From Ensifer sp. PDNC004 (GTDB taxonomy: Bacteria; Pseudomonadota; Alphaproteobacteria; Rhizobiales; Rhizobiaceae): a stretch of DNA of 64,000 nt. Below the pieces are notes generated by a model. The model was given only the letters and a program-made list of their open reading frames with translations. It had not been told where the DNA came from and did not search any database. Numbering within the stretch: the first letter of the stretch is position 1; each line of letters opens with the position of its first letter. The stretch covers positions 2,232,001 through 2,296,000 of the forward strand of contig NZ_CP070353.1 of NCBI RefSeq assembly GCF_016919405.1, written 5' to 3'. Positions 36,688-44,921 of the stretch are shown in pieces. The position numbers and the translations under genes were made by a program.

Positions 36688-38180
36688 CTAGGCTTCCTTG
36701 AAGACCTCGTCGCGGTTTCGCCGCATCGACGGCGAGATGGCGACCACGAGCGCCATAACGGCGATCGCAAGCAGAATGGCCGACAGTGGCGATTGCAGGA
36801 AGGTCAGCGGGCTGCCGCCGGAGATGATCAGTGACTGGCGCAGCTTCTCCTCGAGCAAGCGGCCGAGCACGAAGCCGAGCGCCAGCGGCGCAGGCTCGAA
36901 TTCGAGCTTGTAGAGAGCGTAACCGATGATCCCGAACAGGGCGGCCATCATCACCTGGGCGGCATCGTTGGCGATCGAATAGAGGCCGATGCAGCAGAAG
37001 CAGACGATCGCCGGAAACAGCAGGCGATAGGGCACGCGCAGCAGCTTCACCCAGAGCCCGATCAGCGGCAGGTTGATGATGACCAGCATGAGGTTGCCGA
37101 TCCACATCGAGGCGATGAGCCCCCAGAACAGTTCCGGATTGCGCTCGATCACCTGTGGCCCAGGCACGATGCCCTGGATCATCATCGCGCCGACCATCAG
37201 CGCCATCACCGCATTCGGCGGCAGGCCGAGGGTGAGAAGCGGGATGAAGGAGGTCTGCGCGCCGGCATTGTTGGCGCTTTCCGGGCCGGCGACCGCCGCC
37301 GGCGCGCCATGGCCGAAGTCCCGCGGCCGCTTCGACATGCGCTTTTCCACCGCATAGCTGGCAAAGGGGCCGAGGATCGCGCCGTTGCCCGGCAGAACGC
37401 CAAGGACCGAGCCGAGGAAGGTGCCGCACAGGATCGGCGGGAAGTTTTCCTTCAGCTCCCTTGGCGTTGACCACAGGCGGCCGATGCGGCTGCGCACGAC
37501 ATCTTGGGATTCCGGGTCGGCAAGGTTCTTGAAGATCTCGCCGAAGCCAAAGATACCCATGGCCAGCACGACGAATTCGATGCCGTCCTGAAGCATCTCA
37601 ATGCCGAAGGTCATGCGCCCACGGCCCGTCTCCATGTCGGCGCCGACGCAGGAAAGAAGCACGCCGACGAGGATCATCGACACCGCCTTCAGGAGCGAGC
37701 CGTGCGCCAGCACGACGGCGAAGACGAGACCCATGATCATCAGCGAGAAATACTCGGTCGGGCCGAAGAGAAGGCCCATGCGCGTCATCGGAACGCCGAG
37801 GGTGGCAATCACGATGTGGCAACCGTGCCGGCAAAGAACGAACCGATCGCCGCCAGGCCGAGCACAAGCCCTGCCTGGCCCTTCTGCGCCATCTTGTGAC
37901 CGTCGATGGCGGTGACGACCGATGTCGCTTCGCCGGGAATGTTGACGAGGATGGCCGTGGTCGAGCCGCCGTACTGGGCGCCGTAATAGATGCCGGCGAG
38001 CATGATCAGCGAGCCGGTCGGATCGAGCGAGAGGGTGACCGGCAGGAGGATTGCGATGGTGGAGACCGGGCCGACGCCGGGCAACACGCCCACCAGCGTG
38101 CCGATGAGACAGCCGATAAAGCAGAGCGCGATGTTCTGCAGGGTAAACGCCACGGTCATGCCGAGGCCGAGGTCGCCCAA
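36688..38180 (-). pseudogene. tctA: tctA, tripartite tricarboxylate transporter large permease (frameshifted and 5'-truncated)
   Basis: Two frames together spell a TctA-family permease. 37812-38180 encodes the N-terminal part (IGTLVGVLPGVGPVSTIAI, GIYYGAQYGGSTTAILVNIPG). 36688-37812 encodes the rest (GTFLGSVLGVLPGNGAILG, GPESANNAGAQTSFIPLLTLG). At about 37810 one base is missing: FFAGTVAT runs into a stop while the next frame continues IVIATLGVPMTR. The first codons are also lost at the junction with a decayed integrase near 38170-38190, and no tctB or tctC is present in the window. The importer is therefore not functional. The frameshift alone could be a sequencing error; the truncation could not. 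Confidence 0.88.
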
Positions 38181-38693
38181 TTTAAGACACGCCATCCGAT
38201 CGGCACCAAGGCAAGACTTGCGCTCGCGCTGATGATCTACACGACGCAGAGGCGTAGCGACATCGTGCTCTTTGGCAAGCAGCACATATCCAACGGCTGG
38301 TTCAATTTCACCCAGTTCAAGAACCGCCGGCACAAACCCGTAAAACTCGCCATCCCAATCCACCCCACCCTCGCCGACATCATCGAAAAGAGCCCGTGCG
38401 GAGACCTGACGTTGTTGGTGACCGAGTTTAACAAGCCCTTCACGTCGAACGGTTTCGGCAACTGGTTCCGCAAACGCTGCAACGAAGCGGGGCTGCTTCA
38501 TTGCTCTGCGCACGGCTTGCGCAAGGCGGCCGCAGCTCGCCTCGCCGATCGCGGCGCAAGTGAACATCAGATCATGTCGATGACCGGTCACACGACCTCG
38601 AAAGAGGTCACGCGACACACGAAAGCCGCCCGCCAGAAATTGCTGGCAAAGGCGGCTGTGGCTATCTTCGACAATGATGCAATCGACGACTGA
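38181..38693 (+). pseudogene. Decayed tyrosine integrase (C-terminal half, catalytic Tyr changed to His)
   Basis: About 170 codons of a phage/island integrase catalytic domain: HPIGTKARLALALMIYTTQRRSD (catalytic Arg present), SAHGLRKAAAARLADRGAS (H-x-x-R box present) and MTGHTTSKEVTRHTKAARQ. The residue expected to be the nucleophilic Tyr (R-Y-T in relatives) is His, from a CAC codon. There is no N-terminal half or start codon. It stops 107 nt before the left copy of the tRNA-Phe att repeat, the geometry of an integrase next to its own att site. It is a relic of an older island. Confidence 0.85.
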
Positions 38694-38799
38694 CACGCGC
38701 TCAAAGCGGGAACAAAAGTGTCCACCTTTTTAAGGTGATGTAGATTTTCTGGACGTTTAGGGCGAGAAACCACAATAAAATCAAAGGTTGATTTTAGTG

Positions 38800-38848
38800 A
38801 TGGTGCCCGGAGGCGGATTTGAACCACCGACACGCGGATTTTCAATCC
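38800..38848. repeat. Left att repeat (displaced 3' end of tRNA-Phe)
   Basis: 49 bp identical to 56831-56879: from ATGGTGCCCGGAGGCGG to GATTTTCAATCC. It covers the CCA end, acceptor 3' strand, T arm, variable loop and the anticodon arm of tRNA-Phe on the minus strand. The rest of the tRNA is absent here, so this is the junction farther from the functional tRNA. Confidence 0.95.
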
Positions 38849-39094
38849 AGTGTCATTCAGGCCATTTCAGTACCTTGCAGCGAAAAATCTGTCAAACCTG
38901 ACACCGAAGATCAATCACTTAAGACCGATTTGTCAAACGTCAGCAGCGCTGTTGTCGATGCTGCTCGATGGCTTTCCTTGCACCGAGATGAGTGCGTCGG
39001 GCGCATCGTTCCCACGCTGAAAGAACACTTCGGCTTGCGTGCGATTGAGGCCGTACAGGCCATGGTGATGGCACGCGAGGGCGGCCACGCGTAG
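38819..39094 (+). CDS. Small conserved phage/island protein (start uncertain)
   Basis: Up to 91 residues. The conserved-looking part is the C-terminal ~55 (TDLSNVSSAVVDAARWLSLH, RIVPTLKEHFGLRAIEAVQAMV), a pattern seen in small proteins placed before replication genes in rhizobial elements. In-frame starts are TTG at 38819, which lies inside the att repeat, or TTG at 38930; no ATG or GTG is available before the conserved part. The stop is 1 nt before the next ATG, so the two are coupled. Function is unknown. Confidence 0.6.
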   Translation: MNHRHADFQSSVIQAISVPCSEKSVKPDTEDQSLKTDLSNVSSAVVDAARWLSLHRDECVGRIVPTLKEHFGLRAIEAVQAMVMAREGGHA

Positions 39095-39095
39095 C

Positions 39096-39899
39096 ATGGC
39101 GATCCTCGAGGAGAATGACATCCTGTTCGCGCACAAGGCGCTGAACATCATGACCGGATTGACCGAGGCAACGAAGCGTGTCGCTGCCGCGATCATCGAC
39201 CATTTCAACAAACGCACGGGTCAATGCGATCCCGGCATTGATCGCCTGGCTACGATGCTGGGCATTGATCGTGCGACGGTTATCCGTGCCACAGAGAAGC
39301 TTCACGATCTCGAATTGATCGATAAGGCCAGCCATGGCGGCAAGTCCCATCGCGCAGCATACCGGCCGAACTGGGACCGTTTCCGTGCTGTCGTCGAGGA
39401 CTGGGATGCTCGAATGAAGACCGGTGCAAGCCCGGATGAACAGCCTGCAAAGGTCGCAAGCGTGCGACGTTCAAGGTCGCAAGCGTGCGACGTTAAACGT
39501 CGCAGCCCTGCGACCCAAACCCTTCGAAGTAACCCATCGAATAAACCCATCGAACCGGAGCGAGTGGAAACGCGGCCGGATAAGCCGCAGCCACAGGCGC
39601 CGCAGCGAGCGCAGCAGGGGCTTGGGAGAGGGAGAGAGCGGCCCGCGCAGAGACCCTTGCTGTTGCCGATCAGCGGAGGCAGGAGCGTGAGCCATGCGGA
39701 TGCAGCACGCGCAGCAGCCGAACGGCGCTGGTATGCGCAGCTCCACCGACTTGGCGAAGCGGCCGAGGTCGAGGTGTTGAACTGGATCACGGCAGATCGG
39801 CAGGATGCCGCAACCGAGGCGGAGATGGCGCGGAAAGGTGGTGGACTGGCCTTCATCGTGGCCGCCATGCACCAAGACCGAAGGCAGGCCGCCGGCTGA
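39096..39899 (+). CDS. Winged-helix protein, candidate replication initiator of the element
   Basis: 267 residues. The N-terminal ~90 form a helix-turn-helix/winged helix of the kind seen in phage and plasmid initiators (TKRVAAAIIDHFNKRTGQCD, IDRLATMLGIDRATVIRATEKL, ELIDKASHGGKSHRAAYRPN). A basic, low-complexity middle (residues ~115-200) is encoded by the repeat arrays at 39453-39556. The C-terminal ~60 residues are helical and Ala/Arg-rich. It is the only replication-type candidate in the element. By analogy with initiator genes that contain their own origin, it may bind these repeats. The initiator role is inference. Confidence 0.7.
   Translation: MAILEENDILFAHKALNIMTGLTEATKRVAAAIIDHFNKRTGQCDPGIDRLATMLGIDRATVIRATEKLHDLELIDKASHGGKSHRAAYRPNWDRFRAVVEDWDARMKTGASPDEQPAKVASVRRSRSQACDVKRRSPATQTLRSNPSNKPIEPERVETRPDKPQPQAPQRAQQGLGRGRERPAQRPLLLPISGGRSVSHADAARAAAERRWYAQLHRLGEAAEVEVLNWITADRQDAATEAEMARKGGGLAFIVAAMHQDRRQAAG
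39453..39521. repeat. Three palindromic repeats with exact 23-bp period
   Basis: GTCGCAnnnnTGCGAC occurs at 39453, 39476 and 39499, each followed by a 7-nt spacer, so the period is exactly 23 bp. The first two copies are identical in the 16-bp core (GTCGCAAGCGTGCGAC). They lie inside the winged-helix gene. Because 23 is not a multiple of 3, the copies are read in different frames, so the conservation is at the DNA level. Confidence 0.85.
39518..39556. repeat. Three 13-bp direct repeats adjoining the palindrome array
   Basis: AACCCTTCGAAGT, AACCCATCGAATA and AACCCATCGAACC follow each other without gaps at 39518, 39531 and 39544. The common core is AACCCWTCGAA. They start where the 23-bp array ends, and 13 is likewise not a multiple of 3. 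The layout resembles the iteron-plus-13-mer organisation of replication origins, although these 13-mers are only moderately AT-rich. Confidence 0.8.
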
Positions 39900-40079
39900 G
39901 GGTGCGGCGGGGGGTGGTCTCCGTCTTTCGGCCCTTGGGCGGGACCGGCGGGGGAAGGTTCGCTCTATATTTTTTCTAATTAGGAGCAATTTTCTGTTTT
40001 ATACCAATGAGTTAGGTTGATTTTGAGTGTCCGCAGTTGGCTAATTTCGGAAAAATCTACCCTCTGGCATAAAATCGGA

Positions 40080-41273
40080 ATGCTGAATTGGTTCCGAAAA
40101 TCACCCGCCCTTGAGACCCGCGACAGCTCGTTCGCGTCTCCCGATGAAATGATGCTCGCGCTTTGGACCGGAACGGCCCCCGGCGCGCTCTCGGTCTCCG
40201 GTGTCGCAGCCTTGAAAGTGCCGGCCGTGTCGGCCGCTGTCCGGGTAATTTCGGAGGCCGCCGCTACGCTCGATGTCTGTGTCGTCGAGGTCATGGACGG
40301 CGGCGCCGAAGTGGCCCGCCCGGATCATCCGGTTTCCAGTCTTCTGCGCGGAGAGGCAAATCCTTGGACTTCGGGTTTTGAGCTGATCCGCGACCTGGTT
40401 GCCGATGCGCTGACGCGTAACGAAGGCGGGCTGGCGTGGGTCAACCGCGTGGGTGATGAAGTCCGTGAGGTCATCCGCTACCAGCACAGCGCCATGAGCG
40501 TCGCCTATGACACCATGACGCGCGAGCCGACCTATCGGCTGAACGGCAGCGTTATCAGCGCTCGCAACGTGGTCCACGTCCGGAGCCCCTTCGACGGCTC
40601 CCCGGTATCCCTGGCCGCCAAGGCGATCGGTGTGCTCGCGATCATGGAAACCTATGCGGGCAAGCTCTTCCAGAACGGCGCCAAGCCTTCGGGCGTGATC
40701 GAGATGGAAAAGGATCTCGGGGACGAAGGCAACAAGCGGATGCGCAAGGGCTGGCGGGAGAGCCATGAAGGCTCTGACAACGCCGGCAAGACGGCCATTC
40801 TTTGGGGAGGCGCTACGTTCCGCCCGCTCACGATGGCCTCGACCGACGCGCAGTTTCATGAGCTGCGCACCTTCCAAATCCTCGAAGTCGCGCGCGCCTT
40901 CCGGGTGCCGCCGTCGATGCTCTTCGAACTGGAGCGGGCCACCTGGTCGAACTCCGAACAGATGGGCCGTGAGTTCCTGACCTACACGCTGGAGCCGTGG
41001 TTGCGGACGCTCGAAGGCTCGCTCGGAAGGGCGCTGCTGACGCGCGAAGAGCGCAAGCGGTTCCGCATCGTCTTCGACCGCGACGACCTTACGCGCGCGG
41101 ATCTGGGCGAGCGCGCGTCGGCCTATTCGAGCCTGATTTCGGCGCGCGTCATCAACCCGAACCAAGCCCGCAAGTGGGAAGGCCTGCCGCCCTACGAGGG
41201 CGGCAACGAGTACGTGAACCCGAACATCAGCGCCGCTACGGGCGACGAAACCACCGGAGAAACCGAGGAATGA
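40080..41273 (+). CDS. HK97-type portal protein
   Basis: 397 residues from the ATG reading MLNWFRKS; an upstream in-frame start at 40017 would add 21. It is an HK97/lambda-type portal: SGVAALKVPAVSAAVRVISEAAATL, HPVSSLLRGEANPWTSGFELIRD, FQILEVARAFRVPPSMLFELERATWSNSEQ and a C-terminal FDRDDLTRADLGERASAYSSLI. It forms the dodecameric DNA gate at one capsid vertex. Its stop overlaps the next start (ATGA). Confidence 0.93.
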   Translation: MLNWFRKSPALETRDSSFASPDEMMLALWTGTAPGALSVSGVAALKVPAVSAAVRVISEAAATLDVCVVEVMDGGAEVARPDHPVSSLLRGEANPWTSGFELIRDLVADALTRNEGGLAWVNRVGDEVREVIRYQHSAMSVAYDTMTREPTYRLNGSVISARNVVHVRSPFDGSPVSLAAKAIGVLAIMETYAGKLFQNGAKPSGVIEMEKDLGDEGNKRMRKGWRESHEGSDNAGKTAILWGGATFRPLTMASTDAQFHELRTFQILEVARAFRVPPSMLFELERATWSNSEQMGREFLTYTLEPWLRTLEGSLGRALLTREERKRFRIVFDRDDLTRADLGERASAYSSLISARVINPNQARKWEGLPPYEGGNEYVNPNISAATGDETTGETEE

Positions 41274-41662
41274 AAGATCTCGATGACATCCTCGCCAATG
41301 TCGAGGATCAGGATCGCGGCGCCGAAATGCAGCTCCGCAATCCGGCGACCGGAGAACTGACAGGCCTGATGCTGACGCTTGCAGGTCCGGATTCTCTGAC
41401 GCAGCGCCGCTCGCGGCTTCAGATGGCCGACGATCTGGCTGACCTGGCGCAAGCCGATGGCACCATTACCGCCGAGGTCCGCGAGCGCGTCGCGATCGCA
41501 TCTCTGGCGCGCTGTGTCCTGCGGTGGAAGGTCATGCAGGGCGGCGTCGAGTTGCCTTGCAGCCACACCCACATCATCCGCGTTTTGTCGGTTCCGTGGG
41601 TGCGCGAACAGGTCGATGCCTTTGCCGGTGACCGCACCAAGTTCATGGCGGCGGCGCGATGA
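41270..41662 (+). CDS. Conserved phage protein, tail-chaperone-like
   Basis: 130 residues, translationally coupled to portal (ATGA) and to the protease gene (4-nt overlap). The N-terminus contains a beta-rich part (MQLRNPATGELTGLMLTLAGPD) and the C-terminus a WVREQVDAFAGDRTKF motif preceded by ARCVLRWKVMQGG. This C-terminal pattern recurs in phage proteins near capsid and tail genes that are sometimes described as tail assembly chaperones. I am sure of the gene and unsure of the role; the place between portal and protease is unusual for a chaperone. Confidence 0.7.
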   Translation: MKDLDDILANVEDQDRGAEMQLRNPATGELTGLMLTLAGPDSLTQRRSRLQMADDLADLAQADGTITAEVRERVAIASLARCVLRWKVMQGGVELPCSHTHIIRVLSVPWVREQVDAFAGDRTKFMAAAR

Positions 41663-42204
41663 ACCACCTCGGCCTTTCCACCCGCTATGAGCCGCCGAGC
41701 GATGCCGGCGAGTTTTCCGGCTATGCCGTCATCTGGGGCCAGCGCAACGGCCACAATGAGGTTGTCCAGCGCGGCGCGTTCGCCCGGTCTCTCGCGGTTC
41801 ACCAGCGAGCCGGCACCAAGCCGTTGATGCTCTGGGCGCATGATCCGTCCGAAATCATCGGCGTTTGGTCCGAGATCCGCGAAGACGACACCGGCCTTTT
41901 CGTGCGCGGCAATCTGATCCTCGACATCGACGAGGGCCGTAAGGCGCATGTCCGCCTGAAGGCCGGCGCCGTCAACGGCCTCTCGATCGGGTTCCGTGTA
42001 TCGCCTGGCGGCGAGAAGCGGGGAGCCGGCGGCGTCCGCCTCCTGTCCGCGATTGATATCGCCGAAATCTCCATCGTCGGTCTGCCGAGCGCCAGCGGCG
42101 CGCGGATCACTGACATTCGCAGCTCTGGCCGCTTGAACGAGAGCGCAGCGGCCTTCGTCAAAGCTTGCCGTGAGGCAACGCGCTCTCTTCAGCCAAGGAA
42201 GTGA
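41659..42204 (+). CDS. HK97-family prohead protease
   Basis: 181 residues. Typical caseinolytic-herpes-like fold motifs: FSGYAVIWGQRNGHNEVVQRGAF, catalytic His region PLMLWAHDPSEIIGVW, catalytic Ser in NGLSIGFRV, and IAEISIVGLPS. It cleaves scaffold/capsid precursors during head maturation. It lies directly before the capsid gene, and its stop is 2 nt from the capsid ATG. Confidence 0.92.
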   Translation: MNHLGLSTRYEPPSDAGEFSGYAVIWGQRNGHNEVVQRGAFARSLAVHQRAGTKPLMLWAHDPSEIIGVWSEIREDDTGLFVRGNLILDIDEGRKAHVRLKAGAVNGLSIGFRVSPGGEKRGAGGVRLLSAIDIAEISIVGLPSASGARITDIRSSGRLNESAAAFVKACREATRSLQPRK

Positions 42205-42206
42205 CC

Positions 42207-43358
42207 ATGAAAAACACAGTGCTCGAAACCCGTTCCGAACCGAATGATGCCGATGCGCTCGCCGCTGCATCGGCCGCCGTAGCTGCAATGCAAGCCGGCT
42301 GGACGGATTTTCAGACCCGCGCCGAACAGCAGCTCGGCGGCATCGCGGCTCTTACGACGCGCCTCGATGACATCGAGACCCGCATGAACCGCCCTGGCGG
42401 CTCCGGTGGCGCAACCAGCGACGACGAACGGCCGATTGAACAGCGCGCGTTTTCCAACTTCCTGCGCATGGGCCGTGAGCCGATGGAAGCCGAAGAGATC
42501 CGCGCTCTCATCGTCGGCGATGACACCAAGGGCGGTTATCTCGCGCCGACCGAGTTCGTTGCGGAAGTGGTCAAGGGCCTCGTCGAGCTTTCGCCGGTTC
42601 GTCAGGCCGCCCGCGTCGGCAGCACTTCTTCCGGCGGCGTCATCCTGCCGAAACGCACGGGCCGTCCGACCGCCCATTGGGTCGGTGAGGATGAGGAGCG
42701 CAAGGAAACCGGCTCCAGCTACGGCCAGCTCGAAATCCCGGTCCATGAGGCCGCCTGCTATGTCGACGTGAGCCTGCGTCTCCTCGAAGACAGCGCCATC
42801 AACGTCGATGCTGAAGTGGCTTCGGACCTGTCGGAAGAGTTCGGTCGCATCGAAGGGCCGGCCTTCATCAGCGGCGACGGCGTGAAGAAGCCGGAAGGCT
42901 TCATGCAGGCGGCCGGCATTAAGGAGTTCAAGAACGGCCACGTCGCGAACATCCAGCCCGATGCCCTGGTCAAGATGATGTATTCGCTGCCGGAAGCCTA
43001 CCGCAACAGCGCGTCCTGGATGCTCAACGGCACCTCACTCGGCATCATCCGCACGCTGAAAGACGGACAGGGCAACTATCTCTGGCAGCCTTCCTACCAG
43101 GCCGGCCAGCCGTCCACGCTTCTCGGTCGCCCTGTCATCGACGCCGTGGACATGCCCGATATCGCCGAGAACGCTTTCCCGATCGTCTTTGGCGATTTCA
43201 ACCGCGCCTATCGGATCTACGACCGCGTGCAGCTCAGCGTCCTGCGCGATCCCTACACCATGGCTCACAAGGGCCTTGTCCGCTTCCATGCCCGCCGTCG
43301 TGTTGGTGGCGGCACGGTGCTCGGTGAGGCTCTGCGCAAGCTCAAGATGGCGGCTTGA
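42207..43358 (+). CDS. Major capsid protein (HK97 fold)
   Basis: 383 residues from ATG 42207, preceded by AAGGAAGTG. The first ~95 residues are charged and helical, the expected scaffolding delta domain removed by the protease. Then the HK97 core follows: GGYLAPTEFVAEVVKGLVELSPVRQ, VGEDEERKETGSSYGQLEIPVHE, LLEDSAINVDAEVASDLSEEFG, SWMLNGTSLGIIRTLKDGQGNYLW and the C-terminal FHARRRVGGGTVL. Length and motif order are normal for the family. Confidence 0.95.
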   Translation: MKNTVLETRSEPNDADALAAASAAVAAMQAGWTDFQTRAEQQLGGIAALTTRLDDIETRMNRPGGSGGATSDDERPIEQRAFSNFLRMGREPMEAEEIRALIVGDDTKGGYLAPTEFVAEVVKGLVELSPVRQAARVGSTSSGGVILPKRTGRPTAHWVGEDEERKETGSSYGQLEIPVHEAACYVDVSLRLLEDSAINVDAEVASDLSEEFGRIEGPAFISGDGVKKPEGFMQAAGIKEFKNGHVANIQPDALVKMMYSLPEAYRNSASWMLNGTSLGIIRTLKDGQGNYLWQPSYQAGQPSTLLGRPVIDAVDMPDIAENAFPIVFGDFNRAYRIYDRVQLSVLRDPYTMAHKGLVRFHARRRVGGGTVLGEALRKLKMAA

Positions 43359-43390
43359 GCCCGTCGCCCTTTCCAACGGAGATCAACGAC

Positions 43391-43777
43391 ATGCGGGACA
43401 TCGTCCACAACCTCAAGATCGTGCAGGCCATCGCGCCGGCCGTACTTGCCGCTACCACCGAAGGCGCGGCCATCGACCTCAAGGGCGTCGAGAGTATCGC
43501 CCTGGTCATCAATTCCGGCGCGATCGTCGGGGCTGGCGACTTCACGGCCAAGCTTCAGGAAAGCGATACGACCACGCCGGCGGATTTCACCGACGTTCCG
43601 GACGACTACGTTCTCGGCGAGCTGCCGGAAGATCTTGCGGCCAACAGCGTCGCCAAGGTCGGCTATCGCGGCCACAAACGTTACGTGCGCCTGGTGCTGA
43701 CCAAGAACGGCGGCACCTCGATCGCAGCCGGCGCCGTCGCTGTCATGGGCGGCGTTCACGATCGGCCGGTGGCCTGA
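43391..43777 (+). CDS. Capsid-adjacent phage protein
   Basis: 128 residues from ATG 43391, preceded by GGAGATCAACGAC. It is predicted beta-rich with no signal peptide (ESIALVINSGAIVGAGDFTAKL, YRGHKRYVRLVLTKNGGTSI). Proteins of this size right after the capsid gene are often minor head or decoration proteins, but I do not recognise a family. Its stop overlaps the ATG of the HNH gene by 1 nt. Confidence 0.75.
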   Translation: MRDIVHNLKIVQAIAPAVLAATTEGAAIDLKGVESIALVINSGAIVGAGDFTAKLQESDTTTPADFTDVPDDYVLGELPEDLAANSVAKVGYRGHKRYVRLVLTKNGGTSIAAGAVAVMGGVHDRPVA

Positions 43778-44133
43778 TGCCGGTTAAGGGGTCTCGCATA
43801 TGCGGTTGTGGGCGTCTGGTGCCGTCCGGAACCGCCTGCGCATGCGAGATCCGACGCGCTCGCGAGCGGAAAGCTCGGCATGACGCCAAGCGTCCGACCG
43901 CTCGCGAGCGTGGTTATACGGCGGAATGGGAGCGCGAGAGCAAGGCGTTTCTGAGGGAATGCCCCGCCTGCCGGCGCTGCGGCGCCCCTGCCACCCTCGT
44001 CGACCATATCCAGCCTCACAAGGGCAACCAGCGGCTCTTTTGGAACCGCGCCAATTGGCAGCCTCTCTGCCGTCCCTGCCACAACAGCGCCAAGCAATCG
44101 GAAGAGCGGCGCAACCAGCAAAAGGATTACTGA
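43777..44133 (+). CDS. HNH endonuclease
   Basis: 118 residues. Zinc-binding and catalytic motifs are visible: CPACRRCGAPATLVDHIQPH (Cys pair plus the catalytic D-H), FWNRANWQPLCRPCHNSAK (N and second Cys pair). The basic N-terminus also has Cys pairs (CGCGRLV, CACE). HNH proteins of this type in cos-packaging phages cooperate with the terminase for DNA cutting. It is embedded in the head gene operon. Confidence 0.92.
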   Translation: MPVKGSRICGCGRLVPSGTACACEIRRARERKARHDAKRPTARERGYTAEWERESKAFLRECPACRRCGAPATLVDHIQPHKGNQRLFWNRANWQPLCRPCHNSAKQSEERRNQQKDY

Positions 44134-44134
44134 C

Positions 44135-44623
44135 ATGCCTATTGTCGCGACTGCCGGAAGCAAGGTGTTCATCGGCGAGGCGCTTGCCGCCAAGAACGTC
44201 GATTTTGTCGCTGCTGACTTTACCGACATCGACTGGACCGAGATCGGCTCGATGGAGAACATCGGTTCGCTCGGCGACACCAGCGCAGAGATCACCTTTG
44301 ACGACATCGGCAAGAACCGGACGCAGAAGCTCAAGGGCACGCGCAACGCCGGAAACTGCGAACTGGTGATGGGTATCGACTATGCCGACGCCGGTCAGGT
44401 CGCATTGCTTGCCGCCGAAAAGACGCCGCACGATTACGCCTTCAAGATCGAGTTCAACGATAAGCCGGCCACTGGCGCCAGCCCGAAGAACTCGCAGCGC
44501 CTGTTCATTGCCAAGGTGATGAGCGCGGCCGAAGCGCTCGACCAGGCGAACAACGTCATGAAGCTGAACGCGACGCTGGGCATCAACTCCAACGTCGTTC
44601 GCGTCAACGCATCGGCCGCCTAA
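44135..44623 (+). CDS. Phage tail tube-like protein
   Basis: 162 residues of the beta-rich tail-tube type (VDFVAADFTDIDWTEIGSMENIG, AEITFDDIGKNRTQKLKGTRNAG, VMSAAEALDQANNVMKLNATLGIN). The pattern resembles lambda-V/HK97-type tube proteins. It begins 1 nt after the HNH stop. Its placement before the connector genes, instead of after them, is unusual. A minor head role cannot be excluded. Confidence 0.7.
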   Translation: MPIVATAGSKVFIGEALAAKNVDFVAADFTDIDWTEIGSMENIGSLGDTSAEITFDDIGKNRTQKLKGTRNAGNCELVMGIDYADAGQVALLAAEKTPHDYAFKIEFNDKPATGASPKNSQRLFIAKVMSAAEALDQANNVMKLNATLGINSNVVRVNASAA

Positions 44624-44624
44624 A

Positions 44625-44921
44625 ATGATCGTCGATCTCGCGCACGTGAAAGAAAACCTCAACATCGTCAGCAATGACGATGACGCCCTGCTCAGGCGGC
44701 AGATCGAGGCGGCGGAAGCGCACATCAACCGGTTGCTCGGCTTCAAAATGGACGTCGAGTTTCCGGGCGATACCGTTCCGGCCGATCTCAAACAGGCCAT
44801 CTTCCAGCTCGTCGGGCATTGGTACGAAAACCGCGAAACGTCTCTGGTCGGCGTGAGCATCGTCGAGGTGCCTTTCAGCGTGCGCGAGATCGTTCGCGAA
44901 CATCGTAATTGGACCTTCTGA
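44625..44921 (+). CDS. Head-tail connector protein (gp6-like)
   Basis: 98 residues: VDLAHVKENLNIVSNDDDALLRRQIEAAEAHINRLLG is the standard helical start of HK97 gp6-like adaptors that bind below the portal, followed by ADLKQAIFQLVGHWYENRE. The stop overlaps the start of the gp10-like gene by 1 nt. Confidence 0.9.
   Translation: MIVDLAHVKENLNIVSNDDDALLRRQIEAAEAHINRLLGFKMDVEFPGDTVPADLKQAIFQLVGHWYENRETSLVGVSIVEVPFSVREIVREHRNWTF

Noticed and set aside
39453..39521. CRISPR array
   Set aside because: Units are only 23 bp including spacers, there are three copies, the spacers are not unique sequences of proper length and there are no cas genes. The pattern fits iterons.
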